NCBI GenBank assembly: GCA_965112735.1
Contig: OZ218952.1
Location: 1,798,001-1,862,000, forward strand
DNA: 64,000 bases
Source of the DNA: Phaeosaccion multiseriatum
Lineage: Eukaryota; Ochrophyta, other classes
Reading direction: 5' to 3'
Shown here: positions 60,168 to 64,000 of the stretch, piece by piece
How positions within the stretch are numbered: the stretch's first letter is position 1
Layout: the number at the start of each line of letters is the position of its first letter
The notes under the pieces: generated by a model
Databases searched by the model: none
The model's input: only the letters and a program-made list of their open reading frames with translations
What the model was told of the DNA's origin: nothing
Translations under genes and position numbers: made by a program

Positions 60168-61794
60168 CCCCTGGCTGCCTGACAGCGTTGGGGTAGGGGT
60201 TTCAAGGCCGTCTGCACTCGACTTGTACACACGAGTGAGTGAGTGAGTGGAGTGCGACGCTATGATAGAGGTCTGAAGTGTGAAGCTCCACGCCGGAAGC
60301 AGACCTGTGGCTCCGCTTTTTGAGGCCCGCCACACGTGGAGAGAGGGAGAAAGTTCCCAGCTGTGGCACTTTGAGGGAGACAGCAGACGGCCTGGTTGGC
60401 CCTCTGGACGGCTTTCGTTTCAAACATGGGTTTCCACTTTTTCAGCGTAGGACTCATCGCATGGTATGAACGCGAAAGTGTGCGTGCCTATTGTGTGCAT
60501 TCTGCACAAAAGAGGAAGTGTGGCTATGAGAGAGAGGAGCGGTACTACACTGCGGCACTGCACTGCGCACGGCGGCACTGCGGCACTCGCTGACCAATTG
60601 TTCGAGGCGGGGCTGCGCGGCGACCGGCGTGCATCAAACAACGACCACTCTCTGGACTCTCAAGTGACTTTGTTGGTGGCGTGGTGCCTGCTTCCTTCCT
60701 TCCTTCCTTCCTTCCTTCCTCCCCTCCTTCCTTCCTTCCTCCCCTCCTTCCTTCTTTTCTTCCCTCCTTCCCTCCGTCCTTCCTTCCTTCTTTCCTTCCT
60801 CCTTTCCTTCCTTCCTTCCTTCTTTCCTTCCTTCCTTCCCTTCCTTCCTTCCTTCCTTCCTGGCTGTCCTGGGCCTTGTCTCTGGCCGGGGAGGAGAGGC
60901 GACAGGGGGAGGGGCCCAGGCCCCCCCTGCCAGTGATGGACTACCTTGTGTGGACTTCCTTGCACCCTCCAGTGGTAAAGCAGCGTAGGGGGGATCCTTC
61001 TTCTGTTCTGTCCTGCAGACATACAGACACAGAGACAAGTAGGGAAAAGCAGGCCTATGTGCCGCCTGCAGCAGCGTTCCGTTGCTAAGCCAGTCAGATT
61101 GGGTATCACCGATTTGAGTATGCAAACTGGCGATGATTGACGCGACTTGGGTCCTTGGGGGTGTCGGTACTCAGGGGAAACGGGGAGGAGGGCAGCCTTA
61201 TGAAGGTGTGCGTTGTGCCCTGCTTTGACCCCCCGCGGGCGGTGCCCCTGCGACAACCCGCATACACATGCACCAGAGAGAGAGAGAGAGAGAGAGATGG
61301 AAAGGGAGGGCCGCGGCTCATTTGCAGAACAGAGTTAACACATTTGCAGTTCCAAATGAGAAATGAGAAGACGGAGAGAAGATAGGATTGCCGCAACAGT
61401 GGCGATGGCGCGTCCATAGACAGACGATGGACGTGTGCTGCTGACGGACGAGTGACAAGGGAGACAGACAGACGAATGACAAATGACAATTTGGAGATCA
61501 ATCAGTCAATCAACCAACCGACCAATCAATCAGATCAGATCAGATCATGGAAAGGTGGGACAAGGGCCAGCCCGCAGGAGCAGGCAAGAGTTCACGGGGG
61601 CAAGGTATGACTCTAATATGTTAGTGTAATGTTTTGCTGTTGGTCTATCTTGGTCTATGTTGGTCCATCTATAGGATTGTCTCCGACAGGCACTTCAGTT
61701 CGATACATTCAACCCTCAACACGCCACACTCAACACCCGTCAACACACGCCTCGCTCTTCGGTGTCCTGTGTGGGGCTTTCACGCAGAGCTCAC
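60168..61794. other. Convergent intergenic region, no gene seen
   Basis: A (CCTT)n array at 60691-60860, a short (GA)n at 61274-61296 and a (CAAT)-type run near 61500 are visible. Open frames are short or repeat-derived; I find no splice-consistent gene or RNA. Confidence 0.6.
60691..60860. repeat. (CCTT)n microsatellite
   Basis: An interrupted array of about 40 units between the acetyl-CoA transporter and the WRKY19-like gene. Confidence 0.95.
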
Positions 61795-63483
61795 TCATTC
61801 ACTCATATGTGTGGCATTCATTGCCGCGTCAGCGTCAGCCCTTCCCTCCTCTTGCTCCATTGCCTCGACGCCCCCGCCTCTGTCTACACCATCCCCCGAA
61901 TGCCCCTGCCTCTCTCCCCCTGCCTCCCCCTCCCCTCCCTCCTCCCTCCCCCCCCCCTCCTCCCCCCCCTCCAAGTCCGCTCCATCTACCCAGTCGTCGT
62001 AAGACGTGGTCTTCTTAGCTCTCGTAGACCTCGGTCTCCTACTGCGCCCCCCCCCGATACTTCCACTGCCCTCCTCCTCGTCTTCCTCCTCCTCTTCCTC
62101 GTCCTCCTCCTCCATCCCAAACCGCTGCATGGGGTGGATACCCCCATCCTCTGCGTCTGCGTGCCGGGCATGACTCGCACACAAACCCCTAGCGCCAGAC
62201 CGAGCGTACTTGACACAGCCATCCCAATTGCACGTCCATCGCTTCCTGCCCCCCATTCCTCGCCCGGTCCCGTGGCGGTTGCTGCTGCTTCTCCCTCGCC
62301 TTCCCCCCGCGACAGATGGCTCGTCATCGGGATAAGGAGCCAGCCCAGCAGCAGCAGCAGCATCAGTGAAGGTACGGTCACCACCATCACTACCATCACC
62401 ATCACCATCAGCATCAGCAGCGCTCTCCTTGCGGCCGCTTGGACGAGGTACCCCCGCAGGAGCTCCGTGCTCCAAGCACTGCCCACTGCGGTTCTTACCT
62501 ACACTCTTTCCTGCTCCTGCTCCACCATCATCACCGGCGCTCACTCCTCCCTTCTTAGTTGCCGCTTTCGCCACCGTCCTCTTCTTTGCGGCCTTCTTGC
62601 CGCCCTTGCCGGCAGCTTTGGGCCCTCGATCCAGCGTGTGGTTGCTGCACTTGCTGCACCGGCCCCTTCCCTCTGCGGCGGCCATGCTGACACATCCTGG
62701 CACTGCGCACTCTCGCATCAAGTCGGCGTGGTAGAAGCAAAGTCCTCCATGGGAGAGGGCGTTGGCTCCACAGCCATCCACACTACACGCAACCGGGTCG
62801 GCGACCATCATCAGTTCTCTGGCTGTCACCGCCGCTGCGGCTGCTACTTGCGCTGCCGCAGTCAATGCCTGTGAAGCTGCTGTAGCTGTTGCTGCTGCCT
62901 GCTGAAGTGCCGTGGCCGGGGCCTGTGGCTGTGGCTGTGGCGCTGGTGCTGCTACTGCTGCCGCTACCCCGGTCGTCCCAAAGCTTGTTCCACTGCTTGC
63001 TCCACTCCACCCTTGCTGTTGAACTTGCTGCTTGTGGTTGTGATAGGTGGCCCCTGGTTGTGCTGTTGCTGTATGAGTAGGTGTGCTACTCTGGTTACCT
63101 TGGTACTCTGGCGCTGTTGTTCCTCCCATCTTTGAGGAGGAGATGATGCCCGGTTGGCCGACTTGAGCACTTGGCGCCCGATACTGCTGCTGTTGCTGAT
63201 GTTGCTGGTGCTGCGGCTGATTCTGGTGTTGCTGGCGCTGCTGCGGCGGCTGCTGTTGGTACGGCTGCTGCTGCGGCTGCGGCTGCTGGTGTTGCTGCTG
63301 CTGCGGGGGCCTATCGCCCACTACGTCTAACCTATTGACACTGGGGGGGTTCCCCGTTCCTGCATTTATGTGGCTATGGAGACTGCTGCTGCCATTATGC
63401 TGGGTGTGGACCTGCTGCCCTCCATGGTAAGCTATGGTGGGAATCGCACCAGCGTACGAAGAAGGAGGAGGGGCATTCATCAT
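61795..63483 (-). CDS. Gln-rich protein with WRKY19-type Cys/His repeats
   Basis: An open frame of 562 aa runs from ATG 63483 to 61795. Residues 60-100 are Gln/His/Pro-rich and 170-225 are Ala/Gln-rich. Three Cys/His motifs follow: CSVDGCGANALSHGGLCFYH at about 233 (C-x4-C-x10-C-x2-H), CAVPGC...CSKCSNH at about 259, and CNWDGCVKYARSGARGLCAS-H at about 418. Such DGC...GLC..H repeats are abundant in stramenopile proteins often labelled 'WRKY19-like', and may bind zinc and act in transcription. A Lys/Ala-rich basic stretch (285-310) could be a nuclear signal. The C-terminus is acidic. The true gene may extend upstream: an exon-like stretch (63651-63535) joins if one G is dropped from a G7 run near 63498. 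Confidence 0.7.
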   Translation of the reverse strand: MMNAPPPSSYAGAIPTIAYHGGQQVHTQHNGSSSLHSHINAGTGNPPSVNRLDVVGDRPPQQQQHQQPQPQQQPYQQQPPQQRQQHQNQPQHQQHQQQQQYRAPSAQVGQPGIISSSKMGGTTAPEYQGNQSSTPTHTATAQPGATYHNHKQQVQQQGWSGASSGTSFGTTGVAAAVAAPAPQPQPQAPATALQQAAATATAASQALTAAAQVAAAAAVTARELMMVADPVACSVDGCGANALSHGGLCFYHADLMRECAVPGCVSMAAAEGRGRCSKCSNHTLDRGPKAAGKGGKKAAKKRTVAKAATKKGGVSAGDDGGAGAGKSVGKNRSGQCLEHGAPAGVPRPSGRKESAADADGDGDGSDGGDRTFTDAAAAAGLAPYPDDEPSVAGGRRGRSSSNRHGTGRGMGGRKRWTCNWDGCVKYARSGARGLCASHARHADAEDGGIHPMQRFGMEEEDEEEEEEDEEEGSGSIGGGRSRRPRSTRAKKTTSYDDWVDGADLEGGEEGGGREEGGEGEAGGERQGHSGDGVDRGGGVEAMEQEEGRADADAAMNATHMSE

Positions 63484-63534
63484 GTCGTCAACCCCCCCAA
63501 GAGGATGAGCGCCCCCCCTCTTCCTTTCCTCCTA

Positions 63535-63651
63535 CCCTCTCTTGTTCACTCTTCTGGTGCTCAGGGAGTATCTTCTCTACGTCATCCGTGTAGGCGAACA
63601 CATCACATAAGGATGGTAGCGCGTTGCTGTTGAGGAATGGAGAGGGAAGCT
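63535..63651 (-). CDS. Possible upstream exon of the WRKY19-like gene
   Basis: After a good acceptor (TTCCTTTCAG) the frame reads NALPSLCDVFAYTDDVEKIL then PEHQKSEQER. It is protein-like and unlike the repeats around it. It runs into the 63483 start codon region but one base out of frame, across two G7 runs. It could also end at GTAGGA as a donor for another partner. The extent of the gene to the right is unknown. Confidence 0.4.
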
Positions 63652-63929
63652 GAAAGGAAAAGAAGAAGAGAAAGGAAAGGAAAGAGCAAAAAAATTATGT
63701 CAGTGAGTGGAATTGGGTGCCCAATTGTCAGTGGCAGATCCCCATTGGCTGGTAGAGAGGTTTGTACGTGCATATACAATATCGGAGGGTGTACAATAAC
63801 GGAGGGCGAGAGCCTGACCACAGTAGTGCGGGCCTCTGAAGTGACCATCTCTGACCGTCAAACACGCATCGCCATAGGCTGCCATCGCCTCTCCATGAAA
63901 CACGAGCGCGACGGTCGCAATAGTCTCCC

Positions 63930-64000
63930 TGAGACTGCCTGACTGCCTGACTGCCTGAGTGCCTGACTACCTGCTTGCTTGCCTAGTGCCTGTCTGCCTG
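63930..64000. repeat. (GCCTGACT)n-type repeat at the window edge
   Basis: CTGCCTGA and GCCTGCTT units run off the right edge of the window. Confidence 0.8.

Overview
This is nuclear DNA of a photosynthetic eukaryote. Genes are broken by GT-AG introns, mostly about 80-900 nt, and splice phases add up across every gene I could reconstruct. The window is very rich in microsatellites (CAG/CTG, GA, GTGC, CTT, TTG, CATT), and these intrude into coding sequence as poly-Q, poly-S, poly-E and poly-G. A pheophytinase carries a hydrophobic signal peptide ending just before Phe, the bipartite plastid-targeting signature of algae with a secondary red plastid. Together with compact divergent gene pairs, this suggests a heterokont (stramenopile) alga, possibly a eustigmatophyte such as Nannochloropsis/Microchloropsis. 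The species is inference.

Layout: 1-3.3 kb, 3' part of a giant low-complexity protein gene (+). 4.0-6.1 kb, a conserved hypothetical (-) with weak peroxin-16 resemblance. 6.8-11.2 kb, an MFSD1-like transporter (-). 11.5-13.2 kb, an unrecognised membrane protein (+). 13.4-16.4 kb, a RecB/Cas4-type PD-(D/E)XK nuclease with Fe-S cysteines (-). 16.5-19.7 kb, pheophytinase (+). 20.5-30.5 kb, a 10-kb inverted repeat carrying two opposed tandem-CCCH zinc-finger genes, two opposed copies of a small unknown gene, and relics of a third CCCH paralog (reaching about 31 kb). 31.7-32.3 kb, a secreted potato-inhibitor-I-type protease inhibitor (-). 33.2-35.4 kb, a Golgi-type type II membrane protein (-). 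35.7-46.7 kb, a 17-exon protein kinase-C2H2-PP2C fusion (+). 47.3-49.3 kb, ER membrane complex subunit 8/9 (+). 50.2-53.9 kb, a thiopurine methyltransferase-like enzyme (-). 54.0-60.2 kb, an SLC33A1-type acetyl-CoA transporter (+) with a 5S rRNA gene inside an intron. 61.8-63.5 kb, a Q-rich protein with WRKY19-type Cys/His motifs (-).

The genes do not form an operon or a single pathway. Four adjacent pairs are head-to-head with 100-280 bp between start codons, so shared bidirectional promoters are likely. Points most worth following: the two-strata inverted repeat, whose arms differ by a nonsense base in one zinc-finger copy; the kinase-phosphatase fusion; the intronic 5S gene; and a short motif (core GCAGTTGGTGATACAGCAG) scattered in both orientations through coding and non-coding DNA.
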